From assembly GCF_947179165.1 (NCBI RefSeq), contig NC_077238.1, positions 40,725,793-40,789,792 of the forward strand: a stretch of 64,000 nt of DNA, in the 5' to 3' direction. This DNA comes from Solanum dulcamara (taxonomy: Eukaryota; Streptophyta; Magnoliopsida; Solanales; Solanaceae). This document shows positions 36,745-48,908 of the stretch, in pieces. Position numbers and translations under genes: made by a program. Positions within the stretch are counted from its first letter, which is position 1, and every line of letters starts with the position of its first letter. The notes beneath the pieces are model-generated. The model had not been told where the DNA came from, searched no databases, and saw only the letters and a list, made by a program, of their open reading frames with translations.

Positions 36745-37053
36745 GCCGAGTCTGCTTCGCACCTTTGCTACCGGGCATTCGCTTCGCTGCCCGACAGTAT
36801 GGAGTACTGACCACACCGAGGGACAGGCCCTGAAGCGAAGGACAGGAACGAGGGGGAGATTGTTCTTCCTCAGCTGGCTTGTTAACCATGGTCTCTTGAA
36901 GGTTTCATTCTTTTACCAGCTCTCCCAGCCAACAACCTGCTAACCCTAAGCTTGCAAGCACCTTGGTCACATCTAAGTCCCTATTCAATTGTTCTATTTG
37001 GGACGGAAAGAAAAAGATCTGCCTTTTGCGGGAAGAATCGCTCGAAAGCACGG

Positions 37054-37086
37054 CTTGGGAGTCATCAGCCTGTTATCCCCGGCGTA
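37054..37086 (-). other. Possible large-subunit rRNA fragment
   Basis: The minus strand contains gccggggataacaggctgat, which resembles the conserved GGGAUAACAGGCUGAU block of the large-subunit rRNA peptidyl-transferase region. Only ~30 bp fit; the flanks do not. It may be a recombined scrap within the mitochondrial DNA, or chance plus low complexity. Confidence 0.4.
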
Positions 37087-37201
37087 AGACAAGATACACT
37101 TGGACCAAAAAAACCCGTGCTCAAAATATTTTTATTTTCGAGCACAGGTTTGTCGGTAAAAAAATTAAATGGATTCAAGTAGAGTTTTCTCGAACGTATT
37201 A

Positions 37202-37336
<135 letters not shown>

Positions 37337-37339
37337 TTA

Positions 37340-37588
<249 letters not shown>

Positions 37589-37939
37589 CTACTCTTAACG
37601 GGCAAAGCGAGCCCCTTTATTCTGAATTCTTTAATTCAGAATCAATCAAATCTCCCCAAGTTTTTAGCAAAAAAAGCAAAAACAATTCTCAACGCCCTTA
37701 CGAGGTAGTGATGAGTTAAACTACTCGTGTTGGCATGGAAGTCAGCCCGGTAAACTGATTCCATTCTGCTACTAGGGTTCCAAACCTTCCCCTGAGCTCT
37801 AGAATCTATAAATACCTTTTCAACTCAAGAAATGCTAAAGCTATTTAGAGTTGGTATTTCTAACTAAGTCGGAAGGAGGGCTTTGGGCAAAGAGCAACTC
37901 TCAAGTACTTTACTTCAGTCCCAGTACTGAAAGACGTGA

Positions 37940-38347
<408 letters not shown>

Positions 38348-38810
38348 TGAATCGATATTATTCCATTCCAAATCCTTCCCGATACCTCCCAAGGAAAATC
38401 TCTAATTTTGATCCCAAATTGACGGGTTAGTGTGAGCTTATCCATGCGGTTATGCACTCTTTGAATAGGAATCCCTTTTCTGAAAGATCCTGGCTTTCGT
38501 ACTTTGGTGGGTCTCCGAGATCCTTTCGATGACCTATGTTGAAGGGATATCTGTCTAATCCGATCGATTGCGTAAAGCCCGCGGTAGCAACGGACTCTTA
38601 CCCATATCTTACCATTTCTTCGGAATCGTCCGGCTCCTCATAAATGATGTTAGGATCGGCCGGCTCATCCTCGGAATCCGAAAAGAAAAGAGAGACTGAA
38701 CGGAATCACTTTGTTTCAGTGACATATCTAATCAGACTGAATAGGATTTAGGAGATCGATCCGCTCTTTCCATCTCTCTTGCCGGCTTAGCCGAACTACT
38801 TGAACTCGAG

Positions 38811-38966
38811 TCAGGAGCCAGGATGCATGCCAGTTTCATACGACCAGGTGGAGTGGCACAAGATCTGCCTCTTGGCTTATGTATAGATATTGATTCATTC
38901 ACACAACAATTTGCTTCTCGTATCGACGAATTAGAAGAGATGTCAACCGGAAACCGTATCTGGAAA
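38811..38966 (+). pseudogene. nad7: Mitochondrial nad7 exon fragment
   Basis: Reads [20 protein letters not shown], then [20 protein letters not shown], then [12 protein letters not shown], 52 codons with no stop. This is NADH dehydrogenase subunit 7 (complex I 49-kDa homologue, quinone-binding side). Family members normally read EEMLTGNRIWKQRL; here the reading is EEMSTG, and after IWK the sequence leaves the gene. nad7 is encoded in plant mitochondria and split by group II introns, so this piece is the best proof that the insert is mitochondrial. Not expressed as a protein here. Confidence 0.9.
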
Positions 38967-39479
38967 ACTGCTCATGATGCGAAGTTTTCTGGATAGAAGG
39001 TCATCGGGGCTACTCGGTTGAGTCTCTTCTTGCGAAGAGGAACCAGATCCGGGGGCTCATCTTTTCCCCAAGGGGAGAAGCGCTAAGGAAGGATAAGAGC
39101 AATCGGCCGAATGATTGTTATTCCACTTACGGTTACAGTGCCTCTATCGAAGCAGAACAAGTCTAATACTCATTTTTTATAAAAAATCAAAGACGAAGAA
39201 TTTCATGACTTTATTGACCTGACAGAAAGGGCGACAGAAGCAACCTTTCTTAGCGCGCTTTTCAAGCGCTTAGCTTCTGCTAGTGGCGGGGCGGCAAGGC
39301 CATGTTGTTCAGTTGGAAGCCTAAGCCAAGAAGGTACGAACGAAGTGACGGGCCCCTTTAGAAGATAGGGGGCGGCTTTCTTGTGGTAGTAATTGCGAAC
39401 ATCTCTCCTCTTCTCTTAGCGTGCACAGTTTGCTTACATGCGGTTTTAGTCGTCTTTGCTCCCTTCTACTCGTTCCGCT

Positions 39480-39588
39480 CATGGTAAAACTTCATATGGG
39501 TTCGATGTACTTTTATCTTCAACGAGTGGCCCAGCATTCAATGCGGGTCGAAGCATCTGGTTGCCGGGTTGGTTAAATGCTGTTAATG
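39480..39588 (+). pseudogene. psaB: Plastid psaB internal fragment
   Basis: Reads [20 protein letters not shown], then [16 protein letters not shown], ~36 codons from the middle of PsaB (roughly residues 485-520), followed by unrelated sequence. Together with 37994-38338 it shows that the plastid-derived sequence was already broken and scattered. Confidence 0.88.
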
Positions 39589-40010
39589 GATCTAGACCTT
39601 ATTAAGTATTGCGGCCTGCTTTTCCAGGGAATAAATTTTCCTATATGGTGGATTTTCTATCAGAGAGAAAGCCTGCATTAATACCTTCCTTCAACTTTCA
39701 GAGGTAGGGGCTGCATCAGGTCCTAAGTTGCCCGGAGCAAGGATCCTCAATAAAAGAATGCCTTTTCTACATGAGATGTGACCTCATGATGGGTCGGTGG
39801 GAATGGCTCGTGATCGTGCATTCAATCAATTTCCCTTGGAAACGATGGTCAAGGTTTGCCGTAAATAAACAGATGAGTTCGATTCAAGCATCCGAACAAG
39901 AATACGGTTCAGATACCCCAAACAAGAAGCCACTTAGGATTTTTGCTTTTTCTATCCCGGAGGGCGGGTCTGAACAACCGTTTTACTTTGGCACATGAGG
40001 TGGCGGGTTT

Positions 40011-40064
40011 GGCTAGGTAACATAATGGAAATGTATCGGACTGCAAATCCTGGAATGACGGTTC
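40011..40064 (+). tRNA. trnC: Mitochondrial-type trnC(GCA), 3'-truncated
   Basis: ggctaggtaacataatgg starts the acceptor and D arms. The anticodon loop follows with ctgcaaa (GCA anticodon at about 40042-40044), and the T arm begins with ggttc. The last ~17 nt, including the acceptor 3' strand, are missing: the sequence turns into acgaaaaaagaa, 33 bp before the insert's right junction. Type: plant mitochondrial tRNA-Cys. It cannot fold a full acceptor stem. Confidence 0.8.
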
Positions 40065-40097
40065 ACGAAAAAAGAATAAAGAAAGTCCCGAAGAGAG

Positions 40098-40177
40098 ATT
40101 AAGGATAAGGTGTTCCATGAGCGGTCTAATCCCCAGGCATTCTTAAGGAACTTGTGAGCATTTTTGAGGATGTTACA
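40098..40177 (-). mobile_element. LTR of gypsy element C (unit 2, right part)
   Basis: Continues 36744 after the organelle insert and ends ggatgttaca, followed by atatctccccctt, the minus-strand polypurine tract. Confidence 0.85.
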
Positions 40178-40436
40178 ATATCTCCCCCTTGGGAACATTC
40201 GTGTTCGAATGCAATTCTACTAATATAGGAAGGACATGGAAAAAGGACTTATAAACCCAACGTGAATATGAGGACACTTTGAAAGATGCATAGAACATGT
40301 AAAATTCATACTTAACATAAAACACAGTCTTTGAGAAAAATCATTTCCAATAATCATACATGCATATGAATGACATGTGGAACTAAAACTTAGGAGTTTA
40401 ATTGATTTGATCATTAACAACTTAGTACCTTTAGGC

Positions 40437-41064
40437 TCAAGTGAGAATAAATAGATACGGATAATGCTTCATCATATCTGATTCCGCTTTCCACGTAGCA
40501 CTCTCTACTTGTTGATTCTTCCATAACACTTTGATGGATGCAACGTCTTTATTTCTTAACCTTTGCACTTGCCGGTCTAAAATCTCAATCGGGACCTCCT
40601 CTTGGGTAAAATTCTCTTTAATACTTACATTCTCTATTGGCACAATAGAATTTGGATCCCTCACAAACTTCCTCAATATTGACACATGAAATACCGGATG
40701 AACTAGAGCCAACTCAAGTGGCAAGTCTAACTTATATGCTACCTTGCCAATGCACTTCAATATCCTATAGGATCCTATATATCAAGGACTCAACTTCCAT
40801 TTCTTACCAAACCGTATTAACCCCTTTCATAGGTAAAATCTTTAAATACACCATATCATCCACATCAAATTCAAGCTCTCTCCTCCTAGTGTTCGAATAG
40901 GACTTTTGATGACTTTGAGCCATTTTCAATCTTTCTCTTATGAGCCTTACTTTCTCTATTGCATCAACTACCAAATCTGGACCACTGAATGCCATCTCAC
41001 CTACTTCAAACCACCCTACCATAGACCTACATATTCTCCCGTACAAGGCTTCAAAAAGAGCCAT
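40437..41064 (-). pseudogene. Element C integrase C terminus and chromodomain (unit 2)
   Basis: Frame 41064-40804 reads ALYGRICRSMVGWFEVGEMA, then RERLKMAQSHQKSYSNTRRR, then FDVDDMVYLKI; it stops before the chromodomain frame 40760-40437 (CIGKVAYKLDLPLELALVHP, HVSILRKF, EILDRQVQRLRNKDVASIKV, WKAESDMMKHYPYLF). The chromodomain is the chromatin-reading end of chromoviral integrase. The same stop between the frames is found in unit 1. Confidence 0.85.
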
Positions 41065-41124
41065 TTGGATGCTAGAGTGATGACTATTATTGTAGGCAAA
41101 CTCATTCAGTGAAAACTGGTTATC

Positions 41125-41490
41125 CTAACTTCCTCTAAGATTAATCACACATGCCCTTAACATATCCTCCAAGGTTTGAATTGTTCTTTTGTCTTGTCCA
41201 TCAGTTTGAGGATGGAAGGCGGTACTTAGCTTGACTTTAGTACCAAGACCTTTCTGAAATGAATTCCAAAAATGTGAACTAAATTGAGTACCTCTATCTG
41301 ATATAATCGACAAAAGAACACCATGAAGTTTCACAAGTTCACGAATGTACAACTTGGCATAGTCTTCGTCACCATAAGAAGTCTTGACCAAGAGAAAATG
41401 TGTCGATTTGTTCATCTGGTCCACAATGACCCAAATAGAATTATGTTGTCTTCTAGTACGAGGCAAACTCATGACAAAGTCCATATTCAC
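41125..41490 (-). pseudogene. Element C integrase core (unit 2, nearly intact frame)
   Basis: 121 codons: DFVMSLPRTRRQHNSIWVIV, DQMNKSTHFLLVK, LVKLHGVLLSIISDRGTQFS, KLSTAFHPQTDGQDKRTIQT, LEDMLRACV. The DDE residues of the strand-transfer site are all there (D in VIVDQM, D in ISDRG, E in TLEDM). A stop or frame break separates it from the HHCC zinc finger upstream (41529-42068) and from the C terminus downstream. Function in a whole element: joins cDNA ends to chromosomal DNA. Confidence 0.88.
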
Positions 41491-41528
41491 ATCTTCCTAC
41501 TTCCATGTAGGAATTTCGATTTCTTGAG

Positions 41529-42068
41529 CTAGACCTCCGGCCTTTGATGTTCAACTTTCACTTGTTGACAATTTGGACACTTAGCCACAAACTCCACAAT
41601 GTCCTTCTTCATGCCATTCCACCAATCTACTTCTTTCAAATCACGATACATCTTAGTGGATCCTGGATGAATTGAATACCGAGAACTATGGACCTCATTC
41701 AATATCAACTCTCTTAATCCATCAACATTTGAAACACACAAATGACCTTGGTAATGTAGTAACCCATTTTCTCCTAAGGCTAAAGCCTCAACGGATGTTT
41801 TGGCAACCAACTTCTTCAATTCGATCAAAATTGAATCATTTTCTTGTTTGGCCTTAACATCTGCCGCAAGAGACAATTCTGAACCATTATGTATAAGAAT
41901 GCCTAGATCACTGGAATCAACCAAACGCACACCTAAACATGCCAATCTATGGATCTTTTTAACCAATTCCCTTTTACCTTCCTCAACATGTGAAACACTA
42001 CCCATAGACAACCAACTAAGGGTATCAGGTATAACATTTGCCTTACCTAGATGGTACAATATGCTCAT
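41529..42068 (-). pseudogene. Element C RNase H end and integrase zinc finger
   Basis: 179 codons without a stop. The first ~16 (YHLGKANVIPDTLSW) are the RNase H C terminus; the usual reading is ANVVADALSR, so the catalytic Asp is kept. The middle is a low-identity tether. HSSRYSIHPGSTKMYRDLKE, WWNGMKKDIVEFVAKCPNCQ gives the HHCC zinc-binding module of integrase with both His and both Cys present. Confidence 0.85.
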
Positions 42069-42194
42069 GTCATATTCTTTTAGGAGTTCAAGTCACCTCA
42101 TTTGCCTAAGGTTAAAGACCCTTTGACTAAACACATATTACAAGCTTTTGTGGTCGGTAAACACATCAACATGCACCCCATAAAGTTAATGGCG

Positions 42195-42398
42195 TCAAAT
42201 TTTTAATGCAAACACAACCGCCACAAGTTCAAGATTATGGGTTGGATAGTTCCTTTCATGCACTTTAAGTTGTCTAGAGGCATAGGCTATAACCGTACCA
42301 TATTGCATTAAGACACAACCCAAAATAACTCGCGAAACATCAAAATAAACAACAAACCCATTCGAACCTTTAGGCATTGTCAAAATAGAAGCCGACAT
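42195..42398 (-). pseudogene. Element C RNase H, N-terminal part
   Basis: 67 codons: [53 protein letters not shown]. This is the gypsy RNase H fold with the first Asp and the ELxAVV helix. Stops separate it from RT (to the right) and from the rest of RNase H (to the left). Confidence 0.85.
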
Positions 42399-42443
42399 AA
42401 GACGATCCTTTAATATTGGGAAACTTTTGTCACATTCTTCCGA

Positions 42444-43190
42444 TCATTGGAATTTTTCCTTCTTTTGTGTCAACTTAGTTAAAGGCAAAGCACTATATGA
42501 TAACCCTTCAACAAACCTTTTGTAGTATCCATCTAAGCTCAAAAAGCTTCTAATGTTCGAAGGAAATAATGGTCTAGGCCAATTTTTAACTGCCTCCGTT
42601 TTTTTTGGATCTACTTTAATCCCATTACCGGACACTACATGGCCAAGAAATGCAATATCTCTTAGCCAAAATTCGTACTTACTAAATTTAGCGAATAATT
42701 GCTTGTCTCTCAATGTCTGCAATACAATCCTCAAGTGACACATTTGATCTTCCTTATTTCGAGAATAAATCAAGATATCATCAATGAACACCACTACAAA
42801 TATGTCCAAATATAGCTTGAAAATACGATTCATCAAATCCATTAATATAGATGGAGCATTAGTTAAACCAAATGACATTACTATAAACTCATAATAACCA
42901 TACCTTATCCAAAAAGACATTTTGGGAATATCACACTCCCTTACCCTCAATTGATGATAACCGGAATGGAGGTCAATCTTAGAAAAGTAGCTTGCTCCTT
43001 GTAATTGATCAAACAAGTCATCTATCCTTGGAATTAGATATTTGTTTTTTATGGTGACCTTATTCAATTGCCGGTAGTCTATACACATTCAGAGTGACCC
43101 ATCCTTCTTCCTAACAAATAACACGGGAGCACCCCACGGTGAAATACTCAGTCTTATAAAACCCTTATTCAACAAATCCTTCAATTGTTC
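42444..43190 (-). pseudogene. Element C reverse transcriptase
   Basis: Frame 43088-42444: [55 protein letters not shown], then [16 protein letters not shown] with the catalytic FIDD (Y/FxDD) and [15 protein letters not shown] in the thumb. Upstream, 43190-43090 still shows the [17 protein letters not shown] beginning, with a stop just before MCIDYRQ. Apart from that stop and some substitutions it is the best-kept domain in the window. Role in a whole element: copies the genomic RNA into DNA. Confidence 0.9.
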
Positions 43191-43192
43191 CT

Positions 43193-43393
43193 TCAACTCC
43201 TTAAGTTCTGCTGGAGCCATACGGTAAGGAGGAATAGAAATAGGTTGGGTATCGGTAGGAGATCTATTCCAAAGTCAATTTCCCTTTTGGGAGGAATACC
43301 GACCAAATCATCGGGAAATATATAGAAAAACTCATTAACTATAGGGACCGACTCAAGAGTAGGAGTTTTGGAATCGATGTCCCTAACTTGCAC
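43193..43393 (-). pseudogene. Element C protease-RT linker
   Basis: The frame contains [29 protein letters not shown], the plant gypsy linker usually read as EFPDVFPEDLPGLPPEREIDF. It ends in a frame break before RT. Confidence 0.8.
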
Positions 43394-43450
43394 AATAGGA
43401 TAAATTCACCCTTTGGAAATCATTTTTTGGGCCTTAATACATGAGATAAA

Positions 43451-43990
43451 TCATCCCTTAACCACTAAATCACTACCCTTTAATTCAAGAATAGGCTCAT
43501 TAGGAAAGTGAAACTTAACCACATGAGTCCTACAACATATAGATGCATAAGCGGCATGTAAGCAATCCATACCAAGAATGATGTCAAAATCAGTCATATC
43601 AAGTTCAACAAGGTCACATGGAATAACTTTGTGCAAGACCCATACGAGACAATTTCTATAAGCTCTCTTGGCTATTATCGAATCACCAATGGGAGTATAA
43701 ATTGAAAAGGGTTCTATTAACACCTCAGGGCACACATCAAATCTCATAGCAATGTATAGAGTAACAAAAGAAAAGTTGTCACTTGGATCAAGCAATGCAT
43801 AAACATCAAAGTAAAAGACTTGTAACATACATGTGACCATATCGGGAGCCTCATCAACCTCTTGTCAAGCATGAAGAGCATAGAATCAGTTATTGCTTGG
43901 CTACCTTTAGGTTGAGCTTAGGCGCCTTGTTGTACTTGGCCTCCTAGAAGACGACCTTCTCCACCCTTTTTGACCATAAGAGGGCACTCG
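43451..43990 (-). pseudogene. Element C protease and gag end, cut by L2
   Basis: The frame 43840-43451 reads YALLDPSDNFSFVTLYIAMR, then DSIIAKRAYRNCLVWVLHKV, then VELDMTDFDIILGMDCLHAA. It has the aspartic-protease fold of the chromoviral type, with LDPS where LDPG or LDSG is usual, and the MDW motif as MDC. Upstream the sequence of the gag-protease spacer continues to 43990, where the LTR of L2 starts; the zinc knuckle and the rest of gag would lie beyond the right end of L2, outside the window. Confidence 0.8.
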
Positions 43991-44659
43991 TATCACAACC
44001 CAACCTGTAGTCCGCGACTGGAGTCCGACCTGGGCCCCCATATACATACCTACCAGCTACACTTAAGTTGAACCGTGTGTGATGTGATACTATACACAAA
44101 AACCTCAATAGTTTAAAACTTTTTCATATACATGTAGCCTCTTTCATTCGTATCATATCATGAAAGGGCATGCGAGCCGATGAGGCTTCCATAGCATAAA
44201 AATGTTTACAATATGCTATATAGGAACAGTCGAAACAATCTCATAAATAACCCACATATACATCTTTACTGACCTCTAAGAATAATAACTGCATAATATA
44301 GCGGGACAGGGCCCCCATCATACCCCTGCAAAATTAAATATGTACATCAAATGACCAGTATCAAAAGCTAGGCTCCAGAATAGTGGAGAACTTCCAACAT
44401 AGCTGAGAGGAACTCCTAAGCTGACGGATCTCCAAAATGAACATCTGTACCTACGGGCATGAAATACAGCCCCCCGAAGAAAGGAAGGTCAGTACGATAT
44501 ATGTACTGAGTATATAAGCATAATATAACTGAGATAACAACTGAAACAAGGATGCAGGAAACCAAGTATAATATTTAATAGGGTACTGTACCTGCACCTC
44601 ACAAAATAAAGTTATGTATACCACTATCATGATAGGTATATATATGCCATCAACGCTAT

Positions 44660-44940
44660 GGGACATACAGCCCGATCCCTGTATATAGAAAGTATATGTC
44701 GAGGAACGATGGCCCGATCCATGCATCATATAATAATGTCGAGGAACGATGGCCCGATCTGTATATTATATAATAATGCTGAGGAACGACGGCCCGATCC
44801 GTATATCATATAATAATGCCAAGGTACGACTTCCCGATCTGTAAATAACATAACATGCCGTGGAACGTACGGTCCGATCCTTACATAGCAAAATATGCCG
44901 AGGTATGTTCGGCCCGATCTATATATATCATAATGCATAT
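44660..44940. repeat. 40-bp tandem array in L2 left LTR, seven units
   Basis: Units of the form gaggaacgatggcccgatcc + atgcatcatataataatgtc start at 44661, 44701, 44741, 44781, 44821, about 44860 and about 44900, with drift growing to the right. The partner LTR has the same array at 62389-62660, so it predates the insertion. Confidence 0.88.
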
Positions 44941-45845
44941 ACGTGTACGTAAAACTCTGTAAAATATCAAACATCCCACATATATCATCCTAAAGCATGT
45001 TTAAGAGCCCCTAGGTATAGGAGCTTACACATCCCAACACTATTCAACCTATAGGAGTCTTAAGGGTCGTAGTTCAACAACTTCAAGGTCCTTATCATTC
45101 AGAAGTGGGTACAAGTTATGAGTTACGTCCAAAATCTATAAATGGAGCTATCTCCAAATCCATGTTCTATAGTACCTATCGTCTAGTCTTTCTAGAAGTA
45201 GGGAAAGACAAGCTTTACATGTACCATTTCCTATCACATGGAAGACTTTGAAAAGTAATAACTCAACTTGTTACAAGAGTTCTAATCAGTAGGAAGTGAA
45301 CAAGAGTCTTAAATCACACTCAGAGTTTTAAGAATGGAATAAATTCAAACTTCATATACATAATACTTACATCTAAGTCATGCCAAAAGAGAGGAAGAAT
45401 AAATTTACATACACTACTTTTCAGCATATAGAAGACTTGAGGAATGGAAGCTTAACTACTTTAAGAGTCTTAATATTCAACAGTGAACACGAATTATGAA
45501 TAATGAATCATGTTCAGAGCTCATGAATAGAGTTACCCCAAGCTTCATACACATATAATTTGTCACTTAAATCTAAGACATGCCCAAAATAAAGAAAACA
45601 TAGGCTTTACATACTTATTCCAAAAACACGCCAAAAGAAAGCTTCACATACCTCGTATGGACTTCTCTTAATCACGTCCACGTCGTCGTCCTCCAAAACT
45701 ATTTAACATAGAAGAAAGTAGAGTACCAACAACCTTAAAATTTTCAGCGCCTTTGGTTGCACCTTCGTATTCACATAACTCATTTCCTCGCTCGCCTCTT
45801 CAACTAGTTCCTTAACTCATTTAAAGAGTTACCGGAAATTGGGCA

Positions 45846-45850
45846 GCATC
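45846..45850 (+). other. Target duplication of L1, left copy (GCATC)
   Basis: gcatc before the LTR start; repeated at 57009-57013. The uninterrupted site stands in the sister LTR of L2 at 63576-63580. Confidence 0.95.
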
Positions 45851-46190
45851 TGTTACACCCCACCCTTTTTAAACTCGGAATGTCCCTTAAGTTACTTAGA
45901 AGTTAGCATGTGAGCCACTTAAGTTACGACACTATCAAACGTCTCTAAGGAAGGGAGAATGTGATACCCCATACTAGAGAAGGTTGGAGATGAAATCATA
46001 AGAGTCCGAAAGGAATTGGAGGTCAAGTAATGAGTCGTAGGACTCGATTTACCTATGTAAGCTACTAAGTTAAAAGTCATATGCACTTGAGCTACTTAAG
46101 CATATATCAAACTTACGTAGCACGGATTACATAGGTACATAAAATAAGACGAGATTACGAGCCCACGAGGAAGGAAAAAAAAAAAGACGA

Positions 46191-46402
46191 CACGTGGTAG
46201 CCAATGAAGAAGCGACACGTGGCAGCACCTCAAGCAAGCAGGTGACCCACCTGCTTGGGGGGTAGTGGACCCCACTGCCACGTGGCAGCCCAAAGTTGGC
46301 AGCATGATACGGTGGCCCAATAGGGGCTGGACACGTGTCACCTCTTGGGGTTGACACGTGTTACACCCTAAAGCCACATATATATGTTGATATATATCAT
46401 AT
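46191..46402 (+). promoter_or_regulatory. Putative U3 promoter of L1: five G-boxes and a TATA-rich stretch
   Basis: CACGTG at 46191, 46216, 46279, 46332 and 46355, several in the ACGTGGC or ACGTGTC context of ABA/bZIP response elements. An 8-bp inverted repeat agcaggtg/cacctgct lies at 46237-46255. A catatatatatg and tatatatcatatat run follows at 46374-46402, and an A/G-rich leader then begins. Whether plant bZIP or bHLH factors use it is inference. Confidence 0.5.
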
Positions 46403-48871
46403 ATTTCAGTTATCCATCAAAACATCAGCCAACTTAGAGAGAAAAAAACGTGAGGGAGAGAAATAGAGAAGCAGCCATGGTTCTTGAAGTTTAAAGGTTT
46501 GTTTTCCAATTTTCTTCCGTGAATTAATTATATACGGTGTACCTTAAGTACGTGGATATGTATATATGTATTTTAAGACCTTCATGGAAGTAAAACTCCA
46601 GCTTTGCAATTGGAATTTGGAAGAGAAAATAAGAGAAAACGTTAATTAATAAACCCGTTTTTGGAAGGGACAGTGGTTAGTAATAATCGTATAACTTCTT
46701 GTATACAGATTCGTTTCAAGTGATTTAATATGTTTTGGAAAGGTATTTCGTGGTTCTATAACTTTCATTCAGACTCCAAAATCCAGTTCCACTTGTATCA
46801 GCTTGAAAAGTGGTGATGAAGTGTAGAGGAGGTACTGCTCAAATTTGGTTTTGGAAATCCTACACGGACAGCTGTGAGTATTTTGGTCATATCATTTTGT
46901 ACAAAATTGATGTAGGGATGATTTGAAATTGTTTGCGACCCTAATACACATGTCTATAACTTTCATGAAGGACGTAAATCCTGTTTCCCTCCATTACCCC
47001 TTCGAAACGAAGCGACAAGGTAAAACAGTGAGCTGTCCAGATTTCACATTTTGGATAGTTTTGGCAAGTTTGACAAGTTTAACGTAAGGTAAGGTTTCTT
47101 CTTTAAATTTGAGCTTTATGTGTTCTGATGGAGCATGTTACACTCCCTATTGGTGGCTGGAAATATGAAAATGGCTTAGAAATACTTGGCGTTCGGAATA
47201 AACTAATTTGTAGTCGTTATAGTTGAATTGTTGTCGAAACAAAGTGTTGTTCTTGTGAGTTGCTCTGCAGGGGTGTGGCTTGTTGTTGCAGGGCCTAAAT
47301 ATGTCCTAATGTGGGTTAGGGTGCTGCTGTTAGAAGCCACATGACCCCTTGTTATGTATAATTAAAGGCGTCACAAAATAAAGGCTAGACGCCCTATTGA
47401 GATATCGTATTTTTGGAATAAGTTGTTTGGAGTGTATGCTGTATATTGTTGGTATGAATTGCTGCAGGTTGTTGTTGTTGGTTGGCTGTAGGTCTTAGGG
47501 ACCTTATTGGAAATTTGGATAGGGCACATTATAGGGGAGGTGCTGCCCAATTTTCGTTAACGCCTTAACAAACTAAAGGACTAGTCGAGGAAACAACTAA
47601 GGCAATAGATTCCATTAACATTAAGGCGTAATCCAAGATGCTGGAAAGTTAAGAGTAGTTGATATTCGTATTACTTTCATATTGAATAGGTTCGGAAGAC
47701 GACGAGACGAGCAGGATAAAGGGTAACTCCTAAAAGGTATGTAAAGCTTTCTTGTGGCATGTTTTGGTATAAGCACGTACAATTATCTTTCTTTCCTTTT
47801 GGCAAGTTTTAGCCTTAAGTGAAGTGTGTGTGGAATTTGGGGATAATTCCATTCCCAAAACTCCAAGTATGCCTCATAACCCATATCCACTGCTTAGTAT
47901 TGGAATTTCTGCAAGAATTGAGTATTGCCTAGTAAGGCTTCTATGTATTAAACACTAGTATTTGGAAAGCTATCTCTCATTTCCTTTGATACATGTTTGG
48001 TACGAAAGTGAGATTATGATGCCATAATGATTCACCGAGCCCCATGATGGGCCGGGTATGAAATATGTGTATGCAGATCCCATAAAGAAAAGTACAGACC
48101 ATATATAGTTTATTCTCTTTCTTCTTCTGGCATGTCTTAGTTGTAGGTTAAACATCATATGAGTTCCGGCGTAACTCCATTCTTAGCATCTCTTATTTAC
48201 CTCTGAATATCGAACTTTTATAATAATCGAACTATTTCCCTGGAAACTTTTATATGTTAAAAAGGTAACAAATGTAGAGGCTCCAAGTCTTACAGACTAT
48301 ATGTTAACAAATGTTTCTGGTTCCATAAGCGATTTGGCTTTACTTTAGTACATGTCTAGGAGCCCCGAGATTATAATTGAGACAGCCCATAATGGCATTT
48401 AGAGGACACTCGAGATGACTACACCGCTACTCGGGTTCTCAAATAAAAGCTTAACTTTCTTATTCTGTCGAGTCTCTGATAATGATTTAAATTGCATATA
48501 GTTACTCACTACTCTACTCGTGTATATTGTAACACTTCTTTCCCTGAGTCCCGGGCCAGGATATGTTCTCGTGCACAGTTCACTGCATTATTCACTGAGT
48601 CCCTCAATAGAGGGCCAGGATACGTGTATAAATATATGATGATGTGTTGTAATAAGGTGGTGATGGCATTGGGGCCATGATGGTTTTACAGAGATGATTT
48701 TACAGAGATGATTCACCGGACCCCCGAAAGGGCCGGCTATATGATATGACTCGAACATGCATGTTTTTGTAATTCATAAAGTACAGGTACAGGTTTCTGA
48801 ATTGATATCTTATCCCCTGATTCTCTATCTCAGATATGTTTCCAGTTGTTTTATATTATGTTTTACATACT

Positions 48872-48908
48872 CAGTACACATATCGTACTGACCCCCTTTC
48901 TCGGGGGG
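48872..48908. other. Paired stem-loop module in L1 5' LTR
   Basis: CAGTAC-acatatc-GTACTG (48872-48890), then CCCCC-tttctc-GGGGG (48892-48907). Conserved in all long LTRs of the window; the 3' LTR copy is 56486-56522. Confidence 0.6.

Larger units (their letters stand above)
43991..45850 (-). mobile_element. Element L2, left LTR, first part
   Basis: Begins tatcacaaccc (sister LTR: tgtcacgaccc at 61681) and runs in parallel with 61681-63575. Interrupted at 45850 by L1 and resumed at 57009-58337; total ~3.18 kb. Contains the 40-bp tandem array 44660-44940. Confidence 0.88.

Noticed and set aside
44660..44940. CRISPR-like array
   Set aside because: Repeats are adjacent 40-bp units without unique spacers, in a plant LTR.
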